Origin: Saururus chinensis
Lineage: Eukaryota; Streptophyta; Magnoliopsida; Piperales; Saururaceae
Assembly: GCA_035235625.1 (NCBI GenBank)
Contig: CP141149.1
Span: forward strand, 9,392,893-9,456,892
Direction: 5' to 3'
Length of the DNA: 64,000 bases
In this document: positions 53,600-64,000 of the stretch, one piece after another
Layout: every line of letters starts with the position of its first letter
Position numbering within the stretch: position 1 is the first letter of the stretch
Program-made: the position numbers and the translations under genes
Notes under the pieces: model-generated
Databases searched by the model: none
Seen by the model: the letters and a program-made list of their open reading frames with translations, nothing else
What the model was told of the DNA's origin: nothing

Positions 53600-56398
53600 A
53601 CCATGCTTCCACTATTCGCCTTGTCTGCAAGGCAACCAAGATGGAAAGCGAGTCATAAAGTCATCCTCAGGCAGTCAAGTAGAGTCCTCCAGCGGCTGCC
53701 CCTGCCAAGAAATCAAGACCTCAGTAATAATACGTCCCGAGCGACGAACCTATCGCTTGTCAAGCACTGAAGCAGGGACAGGGTCAGAGGGCGGAACTGG
53801 GCCCATCAGGGGAGGAGGAGGAGCACCCACAGCCAAAGACTTGTCACCCACAAATAGCCACAGATGAGACACATGAAAGACAGGGTGAACCAAGGAGTCA
53901 GGGGGCAAAGCCAGTCGGTAAGCCACAGGACCAACACACTCCTCAATAACATACAGACCATGGAAATGGGGAGCAAGCTTAGAAGTCACCGGTTGAAACA
54001 AGGAGGTCTGTCTATGAGGGAGAACCGACACATAAACCAGATCACCCATTGCATACGATCCGTATGGCAACGATCATAGATCTGCTTCATCCTGTTCTGG
54101 GCAGATGACAAATTCGTCTTCAATTGGCGTAAGACCTCATCATGCGTCTGTAACAAATAGTCCACCTTTGCCATAGAAGAATGGTGAGGGACATATGATA
54201 AGACTGTCGATGGTGGACGACCATAAAGCACCTCAAACGGCGAGAACCCAGCGCGCGTATGAAAGGCTATATTATAAGACCACTCTGCCCAAGGAAGGAG
54301 TTGGAGCCAGCGACGGGGCTGTGTCATAGTAAAGCATCGAAGATACTGCTCTACGTAACGGTTAACCACCTCTGTCTGCCCATTCGTCTAGGGTGATAAG
54401 CAGTGCTCATACAAAGAGATGACCCTGTAAAGTGAAAAACTCCTGCCAGAATTGCGAAAGGAAGATCCGATCATGATCAGAAACAATCGTACGTGGAATA
54501 ACGTGATGTCGAGCCACCTCGTGAACATAGAGCTCAACTACAGTCTTGGCGGTGTAGGGATGGCCTAGAGCACAGAAATGAGCATACTTAGACAACCGGT
54601 CCACCACAACCATAATAACAGACTTACCCTGCACCACGGGAAAATCCTCTATGAAGTCCATCGAAACATCCTTCCAAACATTATCCGGAATAGGCAATGG
54701 TTGCAACAAGCCGGCAGGTGAGGTTGTGGTTGCTTTAGCCCGCTGACAAACATTACAAGCAGCCACATAGTCATGGACGGCTCAATGGACGTCCTGCCAC
54801 AGGAAACTCTGGCTGACCCGTTTGTAGGTGCGGAAGGCGCCCTCGTGACCAGCCATAGGAGTGTCATGGAAGTGCGAAAGGATGCGGCGACGGAGGTCGG
54901 CTACATCGGGAACCCATAGGCGGTCCTTCCAGAAGAGAAGGTCATCCCGCCACACAAAGAATGGTTGGGCAGTAGGGTTGGCCTAGAGGCCGGCAATAAC
55001 ATTGTGCATCCAAGAATCCATACCATAGGCCTGCCATAACTCCTCAATAAATGGGCAAGAGAGAGTGGAGATCGCCAAGCAGGAGCCCGGTGCCAGACTA
55101 CGAGAGAGCGCATCAGCCACGATGTTCTTTGACCCTTTTTTATACATGACCTCATAGTCATATACCAGCAACTTGCTCACCCACCACTGCTGAGAGGGAG
55201 TAGACACTCGCTGGTCCAAGAATTACTTCAATGGTTGGTGATCGGTACGAATCAGAAACTTGCAACCCAGTAAGTAAGGACGCCACTTGTCAATGGCGAG
55301 GACGATAGCCAACATCTCCTTTTCATACATTGACAAGGACATGGAGCAACCAGCCAAGGCTTTACTGAAGTAAGCAATAGGGCGCTCATCCTGCAAAACA
55401 ACTGCTCCCAAGCCTGCCACTGAAGCGTCTGTCTCCACCACAAACGGCCGGCTGAAATCCGGTAAGAGCAGAACCGGGGCAGAAGCCATAGCGTGATTCA
55501 ACCCTCAAAAACCATTTGGGCCTCAAACGACCAAACAAAAGTGCCCTTCTTCAGCAGGTTGGTAAGAGGGTGAGCCAACTCGCCATACCAATTGATAAAC
55601 TGGCGATAATAACTTGTAAGGCCCAAAAATCCCCTGAGTGCCTGGACACATGTGGGTGGCAGCCAAGAGAGAATGACAGCCACCTTGGCTGGGTCAGTAT
55701 CTACACCGCTCTGCGAGATATTGTGGCCCAAATAATCAACCTGCATGCTGCCAAAGGAACACTTCGAACATTTCAGGAATAAGGAGTTAGCGCGCAAGAT
55801 AGAGAAGACCGACCTGAGGTGCGTCAAGTGATCTGTCCACGATCTGCTGTACACCAAGATGTCATAAAAGAAGACCAATATATATCGATGTAGGAATGGC
55901 CAGAAAATATCATTCATGAGGCACTGGAATGTGGAGGGGGCATTGGTCAACCCAAATGGCATGACGAGAAACTTGAAATGGCCATCTTGTGTCCTGAAAT
56001 CGGTCTTGTGCATGTCTGCAGGCTGCATGCGAATCTGGTGATATCCGGAATGAAGGTTGAGCTTACTAAAGACGGTGACACCTATCAATTCATCTAACAG
56101 CTCCTCAATCACTGGTATGAGGTATTTATCTTTGACGGTGATTGCATTCAAAGCTCAATAATCAACACAGAACTGCCACGACAAGCCTTTCTATCTCAGA
56201 TTTCTGTATGTGAGGATAATGGTAAGGGTGGACATTGGCTGGGGCTGCCCCTGGAATTATAAGAATCTGATGGTCATGTGAGTGGACGGGAGAGAGACCC
56301 TGCGGCTCTGAGAACAAATCCTGATGGTCGGCCAACAACTCCTGTAGATCGGGTGGCATCTCATCCTGAGTTACCTCAATAATGGCACGCTGCTGCAA
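53600..56398 (-). pseudogene. chromovirus D pol: RT, RNase H, integrase, chromodomain
   Basis: From right to left on minus: RT entry (LSPVHSHDHQILIIPGAAP), a frame break near 56155, then NAITVKDKYLIPVIEELLDE, FSKLNLHSGYHQIRMQ and [16 protein letters not shown]. The active site is VFFYDILVYS, where the family has FFDD, so the first catalytic Asp is Tyr. RNase H (VVETDASVAGLGAVV; MYEKEMLAIVLAI; RTDHQPLK) is in a new frame, as are VADALSRSLA and the integrase zinc region. The integrase core has VSMDFIEDFP and IVSDHDRIFLSQFW, then a stop, then WAEWSYNIAFHTRAGFSPFE. The C-terminal part has KLAPHFHGLYVIEECVG. After a TAG near 53750 a chromodomain-like end reads EVLISWQGQPLEDSTWLPED. Confidence 0.92.
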
Positions 56399-56538
56399 GA
56401 GAAGTCCTCAGGGAGCGATTGGGCTGAGAGGAGCGTGCCCGGCCGCGACCCTTCGATCTGAACCCGCTGCCCATTGAGCTAAAAATCCATCACCATATTC
56501 CAAAAGTTCCAAACCACATCACCCAGCTCCTGTAGCCA

Positions 56539-57020
56539 CTACACCCCCAATACGACATCCTCCCCCTTCGTAGGTAGCAAGAATAGATTGGTAATGAACG
56601 TGTGGCCCTGGACAGAGAGCGTAACTTGAGCACACACCCTTGCACTTCGGAGATGCTTGCCGTCGCCAATCAGCACATCAAATGGTTTAGAGTTCGATAC
56701 AAAACAACCCAGCTGATTGGCTACCTTGTCGTTAATAAACTTATGAGTAGACCCATTGTCAATCAAGATAGCCACCTGCTGCCACTTCAGGAAACTTTGA
56801 ACTCGCATCGTGCGTGGAGTGAATGCCCCCGAGAATGCATGGATTGAAATTTCTGGCAGGACGCCCTCTGGTGCAAAAGAATCAACTGCGGCCCCTCCAT
56901 CACTGTCCTCTTCTACCTCCTCCACGAGAAGACTACCCTTAACCGAACAGCAGTGCCCGGGAACAAACTTCTAGTCACAGCGAAAACACAGTCCCTTTGA
57001 CCGGTGCTCTTCCATCTCGG
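56539..57020 (-). pseudogene. chromovirus D gag zinc knuckle and protease
   Basis: A CCHC knuckle GLCFRCD...KFVPGHCC lies at about 56960-57010, with a stop inside it. The open frame 56925-56539 carries the protease: VAILIDNGSTHKFINDKVA, where the usual DSGST reads DNGST, and LLPTKGEDVVLGV, the typical protease end. Stops separate it from RT. Gag upstream of the knuckle is mostly deleted. Confidence 0.88.
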
Positions 57021-57179
57021 CTGGAGTAAGGCATTAGACAATCTGATTGGCTAGTGCGTGCTGTTGGCCAGGTCGGCTTGCTGCCGGGTTGCTAGTGGTC
57101 ATCGGCAGTGGGTTGGTGCTCAGGACAGGTCGGGGCATATGTACAGGCCGCCCACCTCTGCGCTGCCTAGCCAGCTTTG

Positions 57180-57400
57180 TACCCAACCCAACCCAGGTCG
57201 GCCCGATCCCCTAGGAGAATATGCTAGTTAGTGGGTCGGCTAGCCCGGGCCACTAACTGAACCCATAAGGTTTTACATCCAAATACCAAACCAAACCAAA
57301 TACTAACTATTACAATAATAAATAGTTCAATGCAACTAAGTAAAAGCAATAAAGTAGGGTCTGGGGAAGTCCTCTGAGAGGCTAGTCATCGTGCACAACA
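57180..57400 (-). repeat. truncated 5' LTR of chromovirus D
   Basis: Matches 53379-53595. The part matching 53215-53378 is absent and the sequence runs straight into gag-side sequence (GCCTAGCCAGCTTTGT on plus). This indicates an internal deletion, not a late break of the outer end. Confidence 0.85.
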
Positions 57401-58911
57401 CTGAGAGTAGGATCTTAGGAGCCTAATCCCCATTTTCCAGAAAGGGAAAAGAGATTTAAGGTATGGATTTGCTTAATATTTTACTAATCTCTTAGGGTTT
57501 TTCTTAAATCTCCCAAATCTTTTCTTTTACCTTGATTTAATATCGATTTCTACTGATTTGGGTTTCCATTTCAAAAACCTAATGATGAGAATTTCATTTT
57601 TGAGTCTATTGAACCCTAGACTAGTTCTTGAAGTGTTTCGGTGTTTTAAATCGGAATTATGAAGATATTAATAAAAACCATATGTTGGGTAGGTTTTGAA
57701 GGTGTCTGCGGAGCTATTTCAAGTGAGGAAGCTTGTTGAAGGTAAGTGTTTTGGTCATAAGCGTTGCTATGATTTCAAATTTAAGTTTTGACAGAGTTTG
57801 AAGTTGGTTCAATGGTTATGAGCTTTAATGGTGATTTGAGAAAAGTTTAATCTTTGATGAGATTTCTTAGGGTTTTTGTTTAGTAATAGCTAGATTTGAT
57901 GTTCTCTAAGCATGGATTAGATTATCATGATGTTTGGGAGTGTGATTTGGTAGTTTAAGATTTATATGTGAAGTTTTGGTTTTGATTTTGAAATAGGGAA
58001 GACAAACCAGCGATTGCTGTTTTGGTGCTCGAATGGCCTGACGTCCAATCGAATGACTATGCAGGCATTCGAACGCCAACACTGCAGACTTGCCTATTTT
58101 TTGCTATTTTGTCCATTTTTGAGTTTTTACTCTTAAATACAATTTCTTGTGTTCATGCCGAGTTATGAGTTACTGGAATGGCATAATATTGATGTTGAAA
58201 ATTATGAAGAATATTTAAGTATTATATAAAATTGCATATTATTGGCTAAACATGTTAGGATTGCTTATCTCTAATCTATGATTAAATAATTCTTTATGTT
58301 TGAATCATGATTCCAATAAGATTATAGCATGAGAATAGAGTGATATGTCTTTATATAATGTGATTAAATTATGGGTGAATGATGGTGCCATGTCTAGATT
58401 CAAGTGTGGTGTGAATATGCTTACATAGGTTTATCATGAGGTTGTACATGACTTAATTGATGTTTTCCGATGGTTTTCACCTATGATTTCAATAAGAACC
58501 ATGATTAAATGTTAATGATCAAGTGTGTGGTATGATGAGGAATTTTTTATAAAGCATGTTCATATACTTAAAATTGAATGTTTCTACCATGTACACAGAC
58601 ATGTGGGGGATAATTATGATAAAGCTTGATATCATGATTTTAAATGATGCATGAGGGGTTGATGAGAGCACGTATCATGAATTAGGATTTATGTATGTCT
58701 TGCCCATATATGTACCATGTTGCGTGCATTATGAAATAACTTTTCGAATGAGACTTTATCGAGATTAGTCGTGGTTGATCAATTGGATGCAATGATATAA
58801 GATTGCATGCTAGATAAATGATTGTTGGCCTATCAGAAATTTGTTGGTCCAAAAGGACATGATTTTGATTTGAGTTCCTGTGTAGAACATGGATACGCCT
58901 CGGGTTGATTG
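57401..58911 (+). mobile_element. 3' LTR of element C, second segment
   Basis: Continues the LTR after chromovirus D (matches 47066-48580 of the 5' LTR). Contains a decayed palindrome block near 58027-58085. Ends with GATTG (58907-58911), the left target repeat of the solo LTR. Confidence 0.87.
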
Positions 58912-59333
58912 TGTAAGGACCCTCATCTTTAAACCGGTTTTGGTTTTCTTTAATTATGGGTTATCGTGAGATTTACGTGTTTTCTGATCTTATTCGGTGA
59001 TTTTGTAAATAAATAGAGTTTGTGATGGTTTTAACCAAAATTAACTTCAATATTAGTGGTTTTAAGTGATTTTAAACCAAATGTGAATTTTTGGAATTTT
59101 TCGGATTTTTCACTATTTTCCCAAAAATTAGGGTTTTGGCGGGACCCCTGTGGGCCCCACGGTCGAAAATTTTATTTTTGTGTTAAATGACCCTAGACAT
59201 ATACTTAAGGTCACACAAAAATTTTCAGAATTTTATTAGGCTTAATTCGTGCTTAAATTTGCAAAATAACCACTTTTAGCCTACTTTTCATATTTACACC
59301 CCAAAACTTACCTTTGCCTACCCCAACCCTTAC

Positions 59334-59340
59334 TATAAAA
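59334..59340 (+). promoter_or_regulatory. LTR TATA box (solo LTR)
   Basis: TATAAAA followed by GGGCAAACCTGAGCC, 184 bp downstream of GTGGGCCCCAC. Confidence 0.6.
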
Positions 59341-60009
59341 GGGCAAACCTGAGCCATTTCCATTTTTGGGAATAGGCTAAGGAAGGAGGGCTGGCCTAAT
59401 CCCCACTTAGGCCCGAATTAGAAGCCGATTAAGGTAAGCTTGCTCTAATTAAGCACTAATCCATGGCTTTTCTCTTAATTTCTTCTAAATCTACCATTTT
59501 CCCCTTGATTCAATTCGTTTTTGACCATCAAAAGCTACTGATTTGTGTTTTACTACAAATCCTAACATTCAAAATTCGATTTTTACTACCAACAAGCCCT
59601 AGATCTAAGATTTAATTAGGGATTTCTTAAGTAAATCGATTTCCATTGGGGTTTAATTCAAACTCATTGTATTTTCAAGGATTTCAAGAAGGGTGACTCT
59701 TCAATCCGAGCTTAATCAAGTGCTGAGGTAATGGGTCTTCGAAATCTCTGTTTATCCATGGTAAAACTCTTCATTTTTGGCTTATTTCGAAATGGTTTGC
59801 TTGATTTAGTGTGTTAATGGTAAGATTAGAAAATGGAATTAGTTAATCCCGATTTCTTAGGGTTTTGCATTATTATGGTTTGGTTTGATATTCTGGAAGT
59901 CAAGGAGGACTTTTGATGATGATTAGGGTGTTAGATGTGGATTTGAAGTGTTTTCTATGGTGTTTCGGTTTGGATTTGCGAAAGGAAGAAGATGACTGTT
60001 CTGCCGTGT

Positions 60010-60112
60010 TGGCGATCGATCGGCCTTGCAGGGCGATCGATCGGCTGAACTGAAAATTTCAAAATTTTGCGTGTAACCGATCGAACGGCCTGAAGGGCGA
60101 TCGATCGGCTAC
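60010..60112 (+). repeat. paired palindrome block in the solo LTR
   Basis: Two modules: GGCGATCGATCGGCC, a short spacer, GGGCGATCGATCGGC; then ACCGATCGAACGGCC, a short spacer, GGGCGATCGATCGGC. The layout equals that in LTR A, but GATCGATC takes the place of GTTCGAAC. Confidence 0.75.
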
Positions 60113-62192
60113 ACAGAAAATTGCATGTTGAGTGTATGATGCCTATTTTGATGATTCCACTTTGGCTTGCCAATTTTATACGAATGTGGAGTGTTTTAAG
60201 CTATGTTAGGCTACTGGAAATGCATGCTATTGAGTTTATGGAGTTGAGATATATGCTTAGTGATGGTGGAATGACTTATGTTTTGTGGCATGATGTTGGA
60301 ATCGTTATTTTGAAATTATGAATAGTTGTTTCCCTTTGGTTAAGCATATTTCAAGAGGACTACAATCATTGTTGGACAGATTTGTCATGATAAATTGTGA
60401 TTAATGGTGTGTGAATGTTGGTGAATACCATGACTCAATGATGGAATGAGTGATGTTATAGGTGTTTAGCCTTTGTGGTTGAGTTTTGAATCTAGCTAAG
60501 ATTTCAACGATTCTTCTACTATGATTTCCGCTGGAATTCATGTTTAGGTAGAAATTCACATGTGTAGTGTGGTAGTGAGTTGATTTTCAAGCATGTTAAT
60601 ATGCATCATGTGAAAGGCTTCTACTAGTTACACACACACACATGTGGGGGTTAAATGATGATGTTGAAGCTTAATATCGTGATTATGAATGATGCATTAG
60701 GGGCTGGTGAGAGCACTTATCATGATTAGGGTTCATGTATGCTTTGCCCACGCATGTACCATGCTGCACGCATCATGAAAATGGATTTCCAATTGAGGCT
60801 TCATCGTGATTAATCGAATTTGACCGATTGGATGCAATGTGATGGAATTGCGTGTCGGGTTTATCGGTCGTGGATTAATCGCAAGTTGATTGGTCCGAAA
60901 GGACATATTTTGATTTGAAGTTCCTGTGTGGAACGATTTGAAGTTCTGTGTGGAACGATTTGGAGTTCTGTGTGGAACGAGTGCACTCCCCGGGTTGAGT
61001 CTTGTTTAATGGAATGATGTGGGGACGAGTTGTGTACTTGTCTTGCGGACACGTGAGAATATTTTTATGTGTGTCATCTGGACCCTGAGAATCCAGTGTG
61101 GTATGCCGTGTGCACCCCGCTACCACGTGTTCTAGGGTTCTCTGTGTGAGAACTCGGGCTCTTCCCTCCGCAGGAGATGTCCCTGGGCGAACACCCCTGC
61201 TCTAGATTCTCTGTGTGAGAATGGGACATCCTTGGCCAGGATCGTCCAGGGCGAGCAGTATTAGGGATTGACAACCCCGATCTTTCTTGAATTCTTGTGT
61301 CGAATTTTGTACCATGACACGCCTTCGTGGCCTTGTCTATGCTCCCGTCTGTGTGACGTCAATGTGTGATTACTCCTTGATGGAGGTTGATTGTGATAAC
61401 ATTATGCATGTGGGAATATGTATGTTAGAGATACATCCATGCATGTTGATTTTGATGTTATGCATGTGGATTAGGTACGTTAGAGATACATCCATGCGGG
61501 ATTGGTTATGATGTGAATGCATGTGGAATATGAATGTTAGAGATACATCCATGCATGTTGAATTATGCATTTTTATGCAGTGTTAAGTGATATGAATGTG
61601 TGATCAGAAAGTGATGCACCATGTAAATCTTTGATCTGAAACGATCTCATTTCTAAGCTATCGTATTTTCTACGTTGACAGTGATATTAAAACCATTGCT
61701 GAGTGTTAAAACTCACCCCTCTTTTGTGTTTTGATTTGGGGCTGCGTGGTACGACACGCAGACGGACAGGATTGCCTTTTTGAGGAAAGGTCAGAGGTAG
61801 CTTGGGTGTGATGATGGAGATCGTTGCGTGACTTATCATCGTTTCTTTCATGCTTTATGTTCGAACCTTTGTGTAGGGTTCTTGTTGTGGTTTTATGTCA
61901 CATGTTACAGTTATGTTTGCTTATGACTTATTTTGAGCCGGTGTGGGCTTTACTTAACTAAGTTTGTGGGTTTGAGATTGTTGTTTACTTTGTGATAAGC
62001 AACACCTTTTTCTTCCCTTTTATTTACTCTTGCTCAAAGGATTGTGCGCACTCTGTGTTGCTGTTAATCGCCCGTGGTTAGGGATTAAGTCTTCCGCTAG
62101 AATCGTTTCTCAATTTCACTTCGTCGCCCCCGCGCGCTTGACCGGCCCTTGGACCGGGTTCGGCTCGGGTCGGGCATCGCCGGGGCGTGACA

Positions 62193-63595
62193 GATTGAAT
62201 TTGAGTGCAGTTGAATGGAGACGAGTTGTGTACTCGTCTTGCGGTTGAGATTTTTTGAGATAGTCATCTGGACCCTGAGAATCCAACATGGTATGCCTTC
62301 GTGCACTGGCTACCACGTGTTCTAGGTTCCTTGTGTGGGAATTCAAACTCTTTCCGCTGTAGATGTCCAGGGTGAACACACTGCTTTAGGTTCTTTGTGT
62401 GAGATTCAGAAGTCCTTGGCCAGGACTGTCTTCGGCGAGTAGACTTAGGGGCTAACTACCCCGAACACTTTAGGTTTCCTCCGTGGAAATCAAACTATGT
62501 TCAGCCTTTGTTGTATGATTGTATTTCTCTCCATGATGGAGATATTCACCATTTGTTGATGATGCATGTGTATGAAATAATATTATGCCGAGGATACATA
62601 GGTTGTGCAGGGATAATTGAGATTATTATCACTTGTAAATATGATTTATTATGAATGATTTAATATCGTGTGATTGAGACACTTATCGTGCAGGGTGAAT
62701 GATCTATGGATGAATTATATGAATATGCATTATGTGATTACATGTTGGAGACATGTGTTATGCAAGTTGAATGTTATGAAGGATAATGGTTTATTATGCA
62801 TGATTTGAATGTGTGTTAGAGATACTACTCATGCAAGTTATATATGATGTTTATACATGAAGTGATTGAGTGAAAATCACTTATTATGCAGGATGGATGT
62901 TATACTATAATGTGATTATTCATGTCATGATTAGTATATATGAGATACTTGTATGAAAGATAATTACTTATGGGTAAATCGGTGTATGGTAAGGGAATTA
63001 ATCAGATATGGGGATATTATGAGAAATGTGGATTTGAATTACCATGTTGATGTGTTGTGATTGTTTACTAATTAATGTTACCACATTTCAAACCTTACTG
63101 AGTTTTACTCACCCCTCTTTTTGTGTTTTGTTTTGGGGCTACATGGCGTGACATGTAGTTAGTCAAGATCCCCTATATGAGGGATGATCGGGATATGCGT
63201 GTGATTAAGCTTGGATGCCTCTAGATTTTTTTTTCTGACTTATGCTATCATGATTATAGAACACTTTGTATGGATGATTATGTTTCAGATTCGTGTATAT
63301 TAGATGCTTGTAGACTTGTCTGAGATTTTTTTATTCGAGCCCTATGTTTAGGCTCAGGATATTAAACATGTGGGTTAAATTTGAGGATTTATTTTGGAGA
63401 TATTATCCTCTTCTATTTTATCTTATTTCTCTTAAACAAAGGACTAAAGGTGCACAACTCCGTGTTCGTTAATCACCCATTAGAGGGGTTAAGACTTCCG
63501 CAACGTGTTAAACCAATAATCTTGTCGCTCTCGTGTGCTTCGATCTGCCCTTGGACTGGGTTCGGCTCTGGTCGGGCGAGTGCTGGAGTGTGACA
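62193..63595 (+). mobile_element. 3' LTR of element C, last segment
   Basis: Resumes at the GATTG repeat and runs to the element end GGAGTGTGACA, matching 48590-49990 of the 5' LTR. The hairpin pair is at 63099-63111 and 63139-63158, where hairpin 2 reads CTACATG-GCGTGA-CATGTAG. Confidence 0.88.
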
Positions 63596-64000
63596 TGTAC
63601 AAGGCAAATGTGCTAAGATGAGTATTAAGGATTGTTGAACTTCAAGGATAGATTAAATTATTACCAAACCTAAGAAGAGAATTTGTTAATGATTGAAAAC
63701 TTAAAGAACTCAAACTAAAATTAAACAAGTAAATTAGAAAACCAACTTAAACCAAACGAAAGAACAATATGATGACAATAACTTAGGAAATTGAATCATC
63801 CAATAGAATTATAACAACCCCCTTATTCTCTAATCTAAATCAAGTGCTAGTATGAACAAGTAGTCTCAGTTACAAGCTAAAATCACTTTAGAAAAAATCA
63901 GTAATTTACTTTATGGCATGAATTATCTTCAACATGGTATAAATCATTTATACAAAACTAAATTATAGACATGATTTATCTAATATTAGCATAAATTTTC
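63596..64000. other. right flank of gypsy element C
   Basis: AT-rich, starting with the right target repeat TGTAC. No coding frame or repeat recognised. Confidence 0.45.

Larger units (their letters stand above)
53215..57400 (-). mobile_element. Reina-like gypsy chromovirus D, nested in the 3' LTR of C
   Basis: Flanked by CTAAG (53210-53214) and CTGAG (57401-57405), a 5-bp target repeat with one mismatch. On minus it starts TGTTGTGCAC and ends GGGCACATCA. The 3' LTR is 53215-53595 (381 bp). The 5' LTR (about 57180-57400) keeps only its first 220 bp: its end, the primer binding site and the start of gag are deleted. The coding order on minus is gag zinc knuckle, protease, RT, RNase H, integrase, chromodomain. 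The short LTRs plus a chromodomain suggest the Reina lineage. Confidence 0.9.
58912..62192 (+). mobile_element. solo LTR of the element A family, 3281 bp
   Basis: Starts TGTAAGGACCC, ends GGGGCGTGACA, and is flanked by a perfect GATTG repeat (58907-58911 and 62193-62197). No PBS or coding sequence. It has GTGGGCCCCAC at 59150-59160, TATAAAA at 59334-59340, a palindrome block at 60010-60112, three tandem units at about 61380-61560, and the hairpin pair at 61700-61715 and 61742-61761. It lies inside the 3' LTR of element C and so is younger than C. Confidence 0.93.
46621..63595 (+). mobile_element. Tekay-like gypsy element C with two nested insertions, 16,975 bp
   Basis: Bounded by TGTAAGATCC at 46621 and GGAGTGTGACA at 63595, with flanking TGTAT (46616-46620) and TGTAC (63596-63600): a 5-bp target repeat with one mismatch. 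Order: 5' LTR, primer binding site, pol without gag or protease, then a 3' LTR lacking about the first 100 bp. The 3' LTR is split by a minus-strand chromovirus (53215-57400) and by a solo LTR (58912-62192). The 3' LTR pieces sum to about 3.27 kb against 3.37 kb for the 5' LTR. Confidence 0.9.

Overview
The window looks like a repeat-rich, probably pericentromeric stretch of an angiosperm nuclear genome. Evidence: a plant-type G-type lectin receptor kinase, a plastid-targeted gene split by long introns, and plant lineages of hAT, Mutator-like (MULE), LINE, Copia and Ty3/gypsy chromovirus elements. Nothing in the sequence lets me name the species.

Layout. (1) 0.3-0.45 kb: a possible WD40 fragment. 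(2) 0.9-3.25 kb, minus: an intact, intronless lectin receptor kinase. (3) 3.95-7.33 kb: a complete hAT transposon with a perfect 8-bp target duplication; its transposase has one nonsense codon and one frameshift. (4) 9.44-14.06 kb, minus: a three-exon gene for a small plastid membrane protein. Its 3.8-kb first intron holds a dead LINE, and its 3' flank is duplicated in tandem. (5) 15.1-33.5 kb: a broken MULE. It carries a MURA-like transposase on plus, a convergent second gene on minus, and introns full of short hairpins. It is split by a 1.7-kb solo LTR (16.4-18.1 kb) and by a gypsy element (19.4-29.4 kb) whose own LTR contains a 5-kb solo LTR (22.1-27.1 kb). (6) 33.6-35.0 kb: a fragment of the 5-kb LTR family. 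(7) 35.0-38.6 kb, minus: a dead Copia element. (8) 39.1-39.6 kb: an unrecognised four-helix membrane protein ORF. (9) 39.6-43.7 kb: AT-rich sequence with a Stowaway-like MITE. (10) 43.7-46.3 kb, minus: a decayed gypsy element with a 128-bp AT microsatellite. (11) 46.6-63.6 kb: a nested complex. A Tekay-like gypsy element with TSD TGTAT/TGTAC carries, in its 3' LTR, a minus-strand Reina-like chromovirus (TSD CTAAG/CTGAG) and a 3.3-kb solo LTR (TSD GATTG).

Only three loci look like functioning host genes: the lectin kinase, the plastid gene and, less surely, the 39.1-kb ORF. Everything else is mobile DNA in various stages of decay.

The most interesting non-gene signal is in the long LTRs. Six LTRs, from at least three families, carry the same pair of hairpins about 370-490 bp before their 3' end. 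The second hairpin shows compensatory base changes between copies. The Tekay-like LTRs also share an upstream GTGGGCCCCAC site at fixed distance from a TATA box, and a transcribed block of paired palindromes (GTTCGAAC in some copies, GATCGATC in another). The MULE introns contain a different repeated hairpin, TCGTGTT-loop-AACACGA.
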